DNA from: Adiantum capillus-veneris
Taxonomy: Eukaryota > Streptophyta > Polypodiopsida > Polypodiales > Pteridaceae
DNA length: 64,000 bases
Assembly: GCA_014529385.2 (NCBI GenBank)
Contig: CM043971.1
Location: 86,008,840 to 86,072,839, forward strand
Direction: 5' to 3'
Position 1 is the first letter of the stretch; the number at the start of each line of letters is the position of its first letter. Below the pieces are notes generated by a model. That model saw only the letters and a program-made list of their open reading frames with translations, did no database searches and was not told where the DNA came from. The translations under genes were made by a program, and so were the position numbers. Shown here piece by piece: positions 11,665-22,543 of this stretch.

Positions 11665-13584
11665 CTAATCCATATACACTTCCTCTTGCAACTCACCATT
11701 CAAGAAGGCATTCTTTACATCCATTTGATGCATAATCCATCCTCTAGATGCAGCCACTGCTATGACAGCTCTCATAGTCGTCATCTTTGCCACTGGAGCA
11801 AAGGTCTCCTCATAGTCTATGCCATACATCTGTGCATAACCCTTTGTGACCAGCCTTGCCTTATGACGCTCAATGTTACCATCAGCCTTATGCTTGGTTT
11901 TATACACCCATTTATAGCCAATAGCTTTCTTGCCACTTGGCAATGGCACCAACTCCCATGTGTCGTTTGCTTCCAATGCAGCCATCTCTTCATTCATTGC
12001 ATCATCCCAATGCACATTTCCAACTGCATCCTCAAAACATGTGGGCTCCACATCGTGTATCACCTTAGCCATGTAGGCTTGGTGATGCGCTAGATACCCA
12101 TCATAAGTCAATTTCTGAACTGGATTTCTGACTCTGTTAGATCTGCGTGGTCCCTGGTCACTCCTTTGCCCTCTAGCATCTTCTTGTACTTTCCTTACGC
12201 CAGGTGTCCTAACAGCCGGAATTCCAAATTCCCCATCAAGACTTTGTTCAGAACCATCTGAATCCATGTCTACATGTGAAAACCTTGATGATGCATCAGC
12301 CATAAAGGGAGGTTCATCTATTTTTTCCTTTCCTTTTCGTGATACATTCCCTGTACCTGTTGGTGGAGTAACCTGCGTACGTAGTCTACCATTCCATGGC
12401 TTCTCAACAGAGCCACGAGAAGAGGACTCTTGTGGTCCACTCAAAACCTCTGACTGTGGCCTCACATTTTGTACAACCACATCATCTTTTACATCAGCCC
12501 CAATAGTGCCATGTGCATTACTGTACCAGCTGCTCATCTCATCAAAGACTACATCTCTACTCACTCGTAATTCTTGTGTAGTAGGATTGTAGCACATGTA
12601 TCCCTTTTGTTCAAGGGAATATCCCACAAGAATACATTTCTCTACTTTAGGATCCAATTTCCTACGCAACTCATCTGGTACATGCACGTAAGCTATGCAG
12701 CCAAACACTTTCAAGTGTGCCAAATCGGGCTTTGTACCTGTAAACTTTTCCTCAGGCGTTACATCATGCACCGCAGCTATAGGTGTCATGTTCATAATGT
12801 ACACAGTTATATTTACAGCTTCAGCCCAGAAATGATGAGGCATGTTCTTCTCATTCATCAATGCACGTGAAACCTCTGCAATGTGCGTGTTTTTCCTTTC
12901 TGCGATCCCATTCTGCTGTGGAGTATATCTGCATGTAAACTGCCTGCGTATACCATGCATTCGCAGAAAATCTGAAAAATCGTTGGAGAAGTACTCTCCC
13001 CCTCCATCTGACCTCAATGTCTTGATTTGCATATCTGTCTCCTTCTCAATCATGACTTTGAAGTCCTGAAAGTGACCAAAGACTTCACTTTTGTTACGCA
13101 TGAAGTAGACCCATACTTTCCTTGTATGGTCATCAATGAAAGAGACATAATACCTGCAACCATATATACTTGTAGTATCGGTTGGACCCCAAACATCTGT
13201 GTGCACCACCTCAAGTGGCTTTTTACATACATTGCGCTCATGTGGAAATGAGCCCTTTGACTGTTTTCCAAACTGGCATGCTGCACACACTTTATGCATA
13301 CCATCCACCTTGAATTTGGGCAAACCTTTTACAATCTGTTTTGATTGCATGCTGCGCAATCTCTGCTCATTGACATGGACAATGCGTTTGTGCCAAATGT
13401 CAACATCAGCCACAACACCTGTGCCCTGTGCAAATAATGCAGCTTTTACCTCAGGCATGTCTACATTCAGCGTAAACATTCTGCCCACACATTTGCCCTC
13501 TGTGATCAGCTTACAGCCATTCTGGAAATCTTCTACATAACAACCATTCGCATTGAAGCGAACCTGCAAACCCTGCTCAACCAT
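11665..13584 (-). CDS. Copia integrase and start of reverse transcriptase
   Basis: This is the same reading frame as gag, resuming after the TAG at 13720. The listed start is the first in-frame ATG; translation would really continue from gag. It holds the GAG-pre-integrase module (H-K-R-I-V-H with C-A-A-C), then the integrase core with acidic residues in H-T-D-V-W-G, F-I-D-D-H-T and the glutamate of G-I-A-E-R-K-N. A linker leads into the RT start (A-P-V-A-K, then D-V-K-N-A-F-L-N-G). It stops at TAG (11667-11665) right after V-Y-M-D, where Copia proteins usually have Gln before P-P-G. Confidence 0.92.
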   Translation of the reverse strand: MVEQGLQVRFNANGCYVEDFQNGCKLITEGKCVGRMFTLNVDMPEVKAALFAQGTGVVADVDIWHKRIVHVNEQRLRSMQSKQIVKGLPKFKVDGMHKVCAACQFGKQSKGSFPHERNVCKKPLEVVHTDVWGPTDTTSIYGCRYYVSFIDDHTRKVWVYFMRNKSEVFGHFQDFKVMIEKETDMQIKTLRSDGGGEYFSNDFSDFLRMHGIRRQFTCRYTPQQNGIAERKNTHIAEVSRALMNEKNMPHHFWAEAVNITVYIMNMTPIAAVHDVTPEEKFTGTKPDLAHLKVFGCIAYVHVPDELRRKLDPKVEKCILVGYSLEQKGYMCYNPTTQELRVSRDVVFDEMSSWYSNAHGTIGADVKDDVVVQNVRPQSEVLSGPQESSSRGSVEKPWNGRLRTQVTPPTGTGNVSRKGKEKIDEPPFMADASSRFSHVDMDSDGSEQSLDGEFGIPAVRTPGVRKVQEDARGQRSDQGPRRSNRVRNPVQKLTYDGYLAHHQAYMAKVIHDVEPTCFEDAVGNVHWDDAMNEEMAALEANDTWELVPLPSGKKAIGYKWVYKTKHKADGNIERHKARLVTKGYAQMYGIDYEETFAPVAKMTTMRAVIAVAASRGWIMHQMDVKNAFLNGELQEEVYMD

Positions 13585-13719
13585 TTGTCCAATAGAAACA
13601 AGATTCTTTGTAATGTTTGGGACATGAAGTACATCTGCTAAGTACTTTGATTTCCCACTCTTCGTATTTAGAGGTATATCCCCTACATGAGCAATGGGGT
13701 GAGCTGTGTCATCTCCTGT

Positions 13720-14820
13720 CTACACATAGCCTGACACATCTGGTTTGCGCATATCTCTAAACCACTCTCCATGAGATGTCATGTGATTAGAGGAACCTGA
13801 ATCCACATACCAAACATCATCCTGGGTGGAATTCTCTGCAGTCATTGTATTCATTACATGCTGCATAACAAACATGCGCTCGTTTTTGTTGTCATCTGCA
13901 TCTCTACTAGTAGATGCATAGTTGCCCTGTTCTCTCTTTCCACTTGCTTTTCCCTTTGGACAGTCACGTGACATGCGACCTCTTTCACCACAAGTCCAAC
14001 ATTCTCTGCTATCTGGAGTATGTTGCTGCCTACTTGATCTTGCACCACGACCTCTTTGACTCCCCCTGCCTTGAGACTGGTTTCCCCTACCACCTGTATT
14101 GTTTTGATTTGATTGACCTTCTTGAAATTGGCCCCTACAACCCCTTGGGCCTCGACCACGACCTCTACCTCTACCTCTGTTGGAGTTAGAATAGAAGGCC
14201 TGTTCAGAATTATTTCTGCCATGAGAAGAAGATGTATCAAGGTTCTTCTCCTCAAGAATAAGCATAGAAATCAAATCTTGGAACACGGGGATGTCGTCTC
14301 TTGTATTCATGGAAGACCTGAAATGTACATACTCATCTCCTAGACCATCCAAGCATGCACGGACAATGTCATCGTCTTCCACTGAGACTTTAATAGATCC
14401 AAGAGCCTCAATGATACTCTTGATCTTCAAGGCATAATCATTGATGGAGAGGTTGTTCCTCTTAACCTGATTTAGCTCCGACTTTAGTTGAAGCTTGGTG
14501 CTCACCTCGAACACTCTGCCTAAGTTTTTCCATGCAATGGCGGGGGTTTCAGCATCCTGTAGATAGCCCATCATGCCATCTGTGATGCTCATAGAAAGCC
14601 AATACATCACTTTGCTCTGGCCTTGTTGCCAGTCCCTCAAAGCTTTCCTTTGTTCTGCTGTAGCATTTGCCTCGGGAATCTCTGGTTCCTTTTCATTGTC
14701 TTCTTCTACATAGTCCCAATAACCTTTTCCTTTTAGGAAATTAGTTATTATGAACTTCCATGCAGGGTAGTTATTTTTCTCAAGCTTCTCAATGACAATC
14801 TGACTGAAACCGTCAGACAT
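13720..14820 (-). CDS. Copia gag plus start of protease
   Basis: This part is 366 residues. The first 230 or so are a Copia-type Gag (UBN2-like), which coats the RNA and builds the particle. An Arg/Gly-rich linker follows, then a zinc knuckle C-x2-C-x4-R-x4-C in which the zinc-binding His is replaced by Arg. Next is the protease active site D-S-G-S-S-N-H. The frame stops at TAG (13722-13720), one codon before the next segment in the same frame. CAG to TAG is the simplest origin, so the polyprotein was once continuous. The damaged knuckle would be expected to weaken RNA packaging. Confidence 0.9.
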   Translation of the reverse strand: MSDGFSQIVIEKLEKNNYPAWKFIITNFLKGKGYWDYVEEDNEKEPEIPEANATAEQRKALRDWQQGQSKVMYWLSMSITDGMMGYLQDAETPAIAWKNLGRVFEVSTKLQLKSELNQVKRNNLSINDYALKIKSIIEALGSIKVSVEDDDIVRACLDGLGDEYVHFRSSMNTRDDIPVFQDLISMLILEEKNLDTSSSHGRNNSEQAFYSNSNRGRGRGRGRGPRGCRGQFQEGQSNQNNTGGRGNQSQGRGSQRGRGARSSRQQHTPDSRECWTCGERGRMSRDCPKGKASGKREQGNYASTSRDADDNKNERMFVMQHVMNTMTAENSTQDDVWYVDSGSSNHMTSHGEWFRDMRKPDVSGYV

Positions 14821-15081
14821 CTTGAAGCACTAAGACAAAATAGCTACAATCTGCAAAAACCTTCAAATCTGTTGAACCTGCTATCGTGGTACCTGTAACA
14901 CTTTCTACACTCAATGAGTGTCCACAATCAAGCGTACATACAACCACTGTACTTGTACAGTAAATCTCTGTGTACTGCACTTTGGAGACCTGTTCAGGCA
15001 TCTGGTCGTGGATTACGAACGAAGGGATTGTGATGCTCTTGCTCTCTTAGCCTCTCTTGCCTGCATCAGGCTCTGATACCA

Positions 15082-15406
15082 TGTAAAGAAAGAGGATGCA
15101 AGAGAGCTAAACAAGACAAGCACACACCACACAGAGATGGAAAGCTTCTTCTTCTTTTCACAAAAAAGAGAGTACAAGAATGACTAAGTGCTAAAACTGA
15201 AAAAAAGTAGCACATATGTACATGCGGTCACTAAGTGTGAACTCGCTAGAAGCATACTAGGCTGGCACTATAAGTGTAGTCCAACTGTAGAATCACTGGC
15301 AGATATCCTCCATGTCGGTCACCTAACGTGCCAGTGAGTAAATGCCATAAGCGGCCAAGACCCGTAGTGGATGCCAGCTCAAGATGTAGAGCTCAACATC
15401 TCAACA
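15082..15406 (-). repeat. 5' LTR of Copia B
   Basis: The LTR is 325 bp with TG...CA ends. The primer-binding site adjoins it at about 15062-15081, and a 261-bp leader separates it from the gag ATG at 14820. Confidence 0.93.
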
Positions 15407-15551
15407 AAAACCCACTTCAATAATCCAACAATAAGTAAAAAAATATGGTTCTTAAAATTCTTAGACAATGGATCAAAGTGCTCGATCAGCTAAAGAAGTT
15501 GAGCCTACGACACACTCTACTTGGAACTCTCAAGATCCAAGGTCCAACACG

Positions 15552-15818
15552 TCAAACACTGCGACCGAGGTATCGAGGTGCGTCACCCAAAGAATAGATT
15601 CTAAACATCCGTTCATTCACTCCATAGGGACCGTATGAAAAGTTGCAATTGAGAGGCCGTTGCATACCTAACTCTCTTACAGTGATTCGCATATCGTTTA
15701 TATCAAACTTTATATGATAATAACCTACAACATTTCTAAAATATCGTGCTTCATATAATGCCAAGACAGAATGTCTGCAATAAGATTGAAGCATGCAATG
15801 AAGATAACAACCAACCAT
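15552..15818 (-). CDS. Unrecognised exon-like ORF (array copy 2, exon c)
   Basis: The frame codes for 88 residues. L-Y-E-A-R-Y-F-R followed by V-V-G-Y-Y-H-I-K-F parallels V-Y-E-M-L-Y-L-G-R and V-I-G-D-Y-H-V-A-F at 16594-16809. Upstream on the same strand lie a D-P-P-L-W-R-G exon-like piece (about 15970-15870) and an R-Y-I-M-V-S-Y piece ending at a GT donor (about 16045). Both have counterparts in the neighbouring copy. The family is unknown, and the fragment is probably one exon of a multi-exon gene. Confidence 0.4.
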   Translation of the reverse strand: MVGCYLHCMLQSYCRHSVLALYEARYFRNVVGYYHIKFDINDMRITVRELGMQRPLNCNFSYGPYGVNERMFRIYSLGDAPRYLGRSV

Positions 15819-16219
15819 TCAGGCATAAAAAGTAACAACGCATTTAGTGTCACATGGATTCAAGTTCAAGCTATACGCACCGAAGGATCTCAAAATCTTC
15901 GATAATACGAACAATATCCTCAGCATGTGCAGGACCCCTCCACAATGGAGGATCTAGAAAAAAACGTCGTACATGTAAATATACAAAATAAATACCACAA
16001 AGTTCTCCTTCATGGTAAAAGTAATTATCAAAGATAAGATTTTACATACCTCTAATATAACAAGGTACATCATTCAGGGTGTACGAAACCATGATGTATC
16101 GTGCCATTCTTTATCTGCTCTAATTGCAAACATTTAGAAGTTTAAGAGGAAGAAAGATGAAATAGAATAAATAAGACTTTGATTATCATACTGTAGAGAT
16201 GTAAAATTTAAGTGAAGGG

Positions 16220-16256
<37 letters not shown>

Positions 16257-16260
<4 letters not shown>

Positions 16261-16361
16261 TGAAAGCAATTTAAAAGACTTTGAAATTTCATAACTTCAC
16301 AAAGATGCTTTGAATATTTTGAATATAGCAGAGATAACACAAGAGTTATTCAAAGTGTAGC

Positions 16362-16445
<84 letters not shown>

Positions 16446-16550
16446 TGAAAGCAATTCAAAAGACTTTGAAATTTCACAATTTCACAAAGATGATTTGAAT
16501 ATTTTGAATGTAGCAGAGCTAATACAAAAGAGTTATTCAAAGTGTAGCCT
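16257..16550. repeat. Tandem duplication, period 185 bp, led by (GA)n
   Basis: GGAATGAAAGCAATT at 16257 recurs at 16442, and both units end CAAAGTGTAGCCT (16363 and 16550). Each is preceded by a (GA)n tract (16223-16257 and 16363-16442), so the microsatellite length differs between copies. Confidence 0.85.
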
Positions 16551-16593
16551 TTGAGAGACCATGTTAGGGATTCTATAAGTCCAAGGACCTATA

Positions 16594-16809
16594 TTATATA
16601 CATTTTGCAAGATTCCAGCAACCCCCACATGTTGTGCTCTCGTCACTCACAAACCAAATATTAACTTGTATCTGACGATGCTCGTGGTCCAAAGAAAAGG
16701 CTACATGGTAGTCTCCAATAACTTCCATAGCCATATCTCTACCTAAGTATAGCATTTCATAAACACCTATGATGATAAATCCTCGATGGCATGATCTCTG
16801 CAATGGCAT
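16594..16809 (-). CDS. Unrecognised exon-like ORF (array copy 1, exon c)
   Basis: The frame codes for 71 residues and is similar to 15552-15818 as described there. Its presumed upstream exons are a D-P-P-Q-W-R-R piece (about 16965-16880) and an N-W-P-Q-M-D-P-R-R piece (about 17110-17035) that ends in a GGTATT donor. The array lies just downstream of the Helitron helicase stop (17181), on the same strand. It could therefore be cargo of the Helitron rather than an independent host gene. Confidence 0.4.
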   Translation of the reverse strand: MPLQRSCHRGFIIIGVYEMLYLGRDMAMEVIGDYHVAFSLDHEHRQIQVNIWFVSDESTTCGGCWNLAKCI

Positions 16810-17180
16810 CCATGAATTATGTAGAGCATTAAAAGCTTAAAACTACCAATATACCATATAAAAGCTCTTACAATATATGAGTTGTATCAAATAAGATCAC
16901 CAAAAACATAGCAGGAACTCTTCTCCTCCATTGCGGTGGATCTTCAACAAAGTAAGTCAATGTATAAGACAATCTTTTCAAGAAAATAATAGATCAATTT
17001 AATACACTAAATTAAAAAAGAAGATAAATACCTCGAATGAATTCAGTGATATGACCCACTACATAGGATGCACTACGTCGAGGATCCATTTGTGGCCAGT
17101 TCTTTGATCTAAGAGATATCAATAAAATTTAACATCAACTGTGTCTAATTGAGAGCCACAATGTTAATTTGAACTTATTG

Positions 17181-19332
17181 TTATGAGTTCTCTAGTTGCA
17201 ATACTTCCTTGAATACAATGTTTGGAGTGTAGTAACACTCCGCTAATTGAGTGTTTTCAATATTGACAACAATCCTCATGTCAGCTGCACTTCGCACACG
17301 TGACATTGCAACATACAATTTTCCGTGAGAGAAGATCGATGATGCAAGATATAGTCCGAGAATTCCCAGTGTTTGCCTTGTGCTTTGTTGATAGTCATCC
17401 CAAAAGCAAGACTGATTGGAAACTGACGACGCTTCATTTGAAATGGAAGCCCCTGATGGTTTCCAATAATAACGTCAATCCTTGGAATAAAAACTCTCTC
17501 TCAAATATTCGATCCTGTAACTATCTCTGCCTCAATTACCTTATGATGAAATTTCTTGCATATCAATCTGATTCCGTTACACAAACCACGTCTTGGATCC
17601 AAATTCCGCAGCAACATGATAGGAGCATTCTCTTTCAAGACTAAAGCATGATGTGGAAAACCACCAGCAAGAGTAAGGCTACGCAGATATTCAATTGTGT
17701 ACAAACGTGTGTTTTCCTCTGACATACAAATTGAATCTGCACTAAGATACTCTTTGCAAACTCCATGAATTCTTTGCAATGCATAGTCATTGATTAAATC
17801 CATCTCTTTATTCCGCGGTGCAAGTATAGCTCGATCTCTGAAAAAACTTGCATGATCTTGCACATGACACAAATCTCTATATATAAAGCCTAGAAGATCC
17901 GCCAAACTATTTCCTGGAAGTATCATGTGTGAAGGTATTTTGACTCTATCTAAGTCTCCTCCATCATCCATATCCCCATTGCCAATATTAAGCACCCAGC
18001 ACGAAAAACTTCGTTGAAGAGCATTTTGACCACGTTCAAGTATGCGCATATTTCTGGTAAGCCTCAATATCTTCGTACATTTCCATATGTGAGAATGACA
18101 CAATGAAGCATTTACAATGTCTGCACGACTACCTTTTGGTACAACATGTAGTATTTGTCGAAAATCGCCTCCAAACAAAACGACTTTTCCACCAAACAAA
18201 GTATTTCACTGCATAAAATCTCTTAAAGTTCTGTCCCACTGCTTCAAATGCATAGCGATGTGTCATGGGAGCTTCATCCCATATAAGCAAAGCTACATTC
18301 CTTAGAAGTTCTGCAACTTGACTATTTACCTTTATATTGCAAGTTGCTTCAGAGTGAAGATCCAAAGGTATCTTAAACCTAGAATGAGCAGTTCTTCCAT
18401 TACTCAAAAGCAAAGCTGCAATACCTGAAGATGCACATACAAGAGCAATTCTACAACTTCCTCCCAATCGTGAAAGAAGTTCATTGTATAGGTAAGTTTT
18501 TCCTAAGCCACCAGGACCATCTAAGAAAAATACATTCCCTGAATGTGTGTCAATAGCTTGCAGCACTTAGTGGTAGGCATCTCGTTGATCCTCATTTAAG
18601 GAAGTCTCCATACGATCTGCTATATTACGATGCTCATCAACATTAAACATTGTCTCTTCAGCCATAGCACCGGTTTCACTTAAGGATACCATTGTTGAGT
18701 CTATTTGCACGCAACATATAATCGCAAAGCCTCTTCCCATGTTGTTGCAAAAAGCACTCTATATGAAGCAAAGTTTGATTTTTTCCACATCAAATCGTAC
18801 ACTTGCATCTAAAATATGCATCCTTAGGGCATAAACATAGTCCTCACATAATTCGGTACAAAATGTGTCCCAAAGAGCAGCCGGATGTAGTGGCTCACAA
18901 ACACTAATATGATTGCAAAGAGTTGTCTCAACTGCATTTTATTTTGAAAAAAATATGCCTCTTGGAGGCAAAGTGACCATTCTTCATCGTCTTGCAATAA
19001 TCCTCTAGCTATACATGCCTCCTTATATGTATCAAAAACGCAACCATCATACATCCGCAAGTCTTCAAAAGATTTACATCCTTTGCAAATACTGAGTAGC
19101 ATTCTTAGGTAATAAACCTCACCAGCAGTTGGGACAATATTATACATTCTTCCAATCGAAATACCATGTTGTCTTGGATACCATGCCTTTTGACTTTTAT
19201 TCCATACCCAACCACTTGGGAAGTCATTATATGTGAGGCTATTTGCTTCTAGATAGTTTTGATTTGCAACAAATCATTCTATCAAGGTAGTTTTTTTATT
19301 TTGCTCGTTATCCAGTAAATCTGATACATCAT
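17181..19332 (-). pseudogene. Helitron RepHel, linker and PIF1-like helicase
   Basis: This is the SF1B helicase half that unwinds DNA during rolling-circle transposition. After the insertion the frame resumes with V-S-D-L-L. It has one TGA for Trp (near 19275), then G-K-S-F-E-D-L-like text (19147-18824). The helicase follows: Walker A G-P-G-G-L-G-K-T (residues 17-24 of the 18566 ORF), Walker B L-I-W-D-E-A, and after a frame change near 18200 the G-D-F-R-Q motif. Further frame changes near 17500 and 17370 lead to [14 protein letters not shown] and Y-V-A-M-S-R-V. The stop is TAA at 17183-17181. Confidence 0.88.
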
Positions 19333-21319
19333 TGATAGATATTTTTCTATGGCCAGGCCATGGAGCAGACCAAGACCAAGAAAAACCTAGCAAACAAAAG
19401 AGCTCAAGCAATATGCTATGCTCACTCCCAAAGCAAGGAGCCTATATAGTGTAAGTGCGGCTAAATCATATGCCAAAACATGTATCTCTCTCTAACCCAT
19501 GCAATGCTTGGGCTGCACATACTCGCTCAGACTCGAGAATAAAATCATGAAGACATTTATGTGTTTATTATGAAAAGGGAGAGAGACACAGAGAGAGATT
19601 GCAAGTGTTTGTCTTTTATGTGTTTTTTATCAATCAACATAAATTTACATCCAATGATATGAGAAAAGAAAAGAAACGTATACACGGCTCAGCTTCATCG
19701 TCACATCTCGCCAAGGGCTTCTTCATGCCACTTTCAAGATGATATTTTTTTGTTATCTAAATTTTGTAGATGTGCTCATTGCGGTCCCTTCAAATGGCCA
19801 GCTTCTTCTCTCTTTCTCGCTCCTTCTCTCTTCTTGTTTTGAAGAGCAATGAGGCTCACTTTTCTCTCTCTCTTTCTCCCTCCTCATTCAATCGTGGCAT
19901 CTTCTTATGCCGTCATATAGAGAGAGTCTCGCTCTCTCCTCCTTCTTTATCCGACTATGGGATCCCCCCCTTAAGTGACATTATTAAGCTTTCCCTGTTT
20001 TTTTAATCCCTCTTTTTCGATTCCCTGCAGAGAAAGGGGTCGCCTTCACTCTCCTCATTTCGTTACAGCCTGCAGATGGCACCCTCAGTCGCTTTCGGTA
20101 CAGCTTGAGCCTCATTTTCTTGTGGCTATTGCCTGCATGGCCTCGTGATCTCTCCTCTCCCCCTGGCTCTCGACAGCCCACAGATGAGCCCCCTCTCTTG
20201 CTCGGCTATGGCTCATAGGGAAAAGCCCTTTTCTCTCTCACCTCAGCACAGCAGCGGGCTCAGAGGCTCTCTCCTCTCCCGGACCTCGGCATCAAGCAAA
20301 ACCTCCAACACGGCCTGCTCGCTCCCCGCTATAGCCATGGCCTCATGATCTACACGGCCTCTCTCATGGCATGCTTGAAAGCCTCATCCTCTTGCTTCCC
20401 TCGCGACTATGGCCTGGCTCGCTCCTACATCCTCCTCAGACTGATCGTGGAGCACACCCTTTCCGCTCGAGTGTTCACTCGTCCCCTTGGCATGGTCGAA
20501 AACGGTGGTGCCCCTCTCAAGCTTTCTCGCGGCTATGGCCTGGCTCGCTCCTACATCCTCCTCATTCTCGTTCATGGCAGCTTACACAGACCTCACACAA
20601 AACATCTCTCCCTCTAACTTTTGGCTCACAGGGAAAGGAGAGTCGCCCTCTGCTCTTCGCTATGACCATGGCCTCCTCTACTAGGTCAACCCTCTTAGAT
20701 TCACTCTGATCCCCCCTGCTCGCTCGGATCCCCTCTCTGCAAAACCCCACCATCTCCTCGCAACCGACACCCCCTTTTGTCAGCATAGACATTTCATAGA
20801 AAAATATAATTAACACTCATTATAAAAAAGGGTGGTTTCACACCCCAACATAGCTTTCATGCTTTCTCTCCCCCATCCTGGAGCCCTTGACCATCTCTGA
20901 GTTCATTGACCTACTTTAGGAAGACCCCCCATGGCCCCACTTCTCTTCGGCATCTATGCAGATAGTGCATCTTTCCCTCTCTCTCTCACTCTCGAGAGCC
21001 CCTTATTATCTCTCAATACTACATTCACTCTCTGCTCTCACTCGGCCTCTCTCTTTTTAATAGCCCCAAGCACTTTAGAACAATGGATCTCTAATTTTGA
21101 TATTTCATTTTTCTTCATGGTCTTGAACCGCATCAAGTCCATTGCCATCTTGATCCCTAGCTATTGGTCTTCCGCTTTTTTCCTTATTTATCTACAAAAC
21201 AATCTCTCATAAGTTGATCAAGTGCAAGTATTGCTAACAAATAGGAGATAAAGGAACTCTTTTTTAAGTGAAATGTTCATGCGGTCATGCTCTTGCTCAG
21301 TCCACAAAAAACTCCAACA
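19333..21319 (-). mobile_element. Solo LTR (1,987 bp) inserted in the Helitron gene
   Basis: The segment begins TGATAG and ends CCAACA, with ATCAT directly on both sides (19328-19332 and 21320-21324), a perfect 5-bp target duplication. Removing it and one ATCAT joins D-G-D-D to V-S-D-L-L in frame, the expected Helitron sequence. It has no retrotransposon ORF and I see no internal second LTR. It is therefore best explained as a solo LTR left by recombination; a non-autonomous element is the alternative. Strand is arbitrary. Confidence 0.8.
20407..20564. repeat. Internal direct repeat in the solo LTR
   Basis: GGCTCGCTCCTACATCCTCC occurs at about 20415 and again at about 20541 within longer matching blocks. 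Several weaker CTATGGCC-type copies lie around 20200-20670. Confidence 0.7.
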
Positions 21320-21324
21320 ATCAT

Positions 21325-22510
21325 CACCATCTTGAAATGTAACCATATTCAGCAATGGAAGGTGTACTTGCAATCGTTGAATAGCTGGTTTTTCACTATG
21401 CATGTCAAAGCCAAATATCCTCCACATAGACTCAAATGCAGAAACATAGCGTGCATTGAGATAACTCTTGATCTCATCAATAGGCCCTTCAAAATCTTGA
21501 AGAACTACAGTGGCTCTATCATGTCCCTTGTAGACATACTTATGAAGATATTTAACGGCAATGACAGTTGAGCAGATCTCGACATTAATATGGGCTTTGT
21601 ATCTTTGTGATAAGAGAGGGCTATAAGGAACAACCCAACGATTATCTAAATTGTAACTTTTAGAGGGAACAAACCTTCCATCATTTCGTCTCATATACAT
21701 AGGATATCCACTTTCATTTACAAATGTAGACGCAGAGAATGTTCGTGGAAACCTGAATCTACACTTTCCATCTAACATACATGGAGAACTTGGGTTCAAA
21801 GGACCACATGGACCATGAACATTACAACGGCTAACCACATTGAATAATTCTGGAAACACATTCTTATCAGGGAGCTCTGCACAAACTAACTTGTCATAGT
21901 GGAATATATCTGTGAGCTTATATTCGGATTCAAGTATCAACAATATATGAGCATGAGGAAGACCTCGTTTTTGAAACTCTATCACTGAAACATGTCCAAT
22001 CACCTCACCAAATACGGCTTTCTTGATAAGTAAATGCATCAAATCTTGGAACTTCTGATAAAACACACGTGCAGTCACATCAGGACGATCAACAGCACTT
22101 TGTCCAGATAGTAAGGCATTATCTATTTCCTTCCATCGTGGATTACATGTGAATGTGATGAAGAGATTAGGTTTACCCCTACTTCGAACAATTTCCATTG
22201 CATCTTGGAATAGTTGGCACATATATCTTGGACCTCCAACAAAAGACGAAGGGAGAACAATTCTATGCCCATCATTTTGACCTTCGGTCCTCTTTAAGCC
22301 ATCTCTTGCCTCAACCATGTCAACCAATCCTTGGTACACTTCAACACGAAGTGTCCTTTGGTTATTTCGCATCCACAATAGTCGTGACTCCTCTATAGTA
22401 CTATAAGCATCCACGACATATTGTTGTAGTAGCCTACCCCCTCGAAGAAGACACTCCACTGTATGATCTCTTATTTGTAGGCAGAAGCCATAATATTGCT
22501 TCTGACTCAA
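21325..22510 (-). pseudogene. Helitron RepHel, HUH replication initiator domain
   Basis: This is the endonuclease part that nicks and joins single strands in rolling-circle transposition. The frame from 22510 has the HUH motif L-P-H-A-H (His186 and His188 of this ORF) and the catalytic Tyr motif K-Y-L-H-K-Y-V-Y-K-G (about 320-329). The Cys-rich stretch C-N-V-H-G-P-C-G and C-M-L-D-G-K-C-R lies between. Helitron similarity ends exactly after V-T-F-Q-D-G-D-D (21325), where the TG...CA insertion starts. The ORF runs on to 21218 only by chance inside the insert. Confidence 0.88.
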
Positions 22511-22543
22511 CTTTTTTCCATTGCTAGTCTGTAGATAAAGATG

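Larger units (their letters stand above)
10183..15406 (-). mobile_element. Complete Copia LTR retrotransposon (copy B)
   Basis: The element is 5,224 bp on the minus strand. Its two 325-bp LTRs have TG...CA ends. The primer-binding site lies inside the right LTR (complement of TGGTATCAGAGC, matching initiator-Met tRNA), and a polypurine tract (10508-10516) lies inside the left LTR. Flanks are AACAC and AAAAC, a target duplication with one change. The polyprotein (14820 to 10522) runs gag, protease, integrase, RT, RNase H, the Copia order. It is broken only by two in-frame TAG codons, so the insertion is fairly recent. Confidence 0.95.

Noticed and set aside
21218-21324. C-terminal 35 residues of the Rep ORF as Helitron protein
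   Set aside because: They lie inside the TG...CA insertion and have no counterpart in Helitron proteins.
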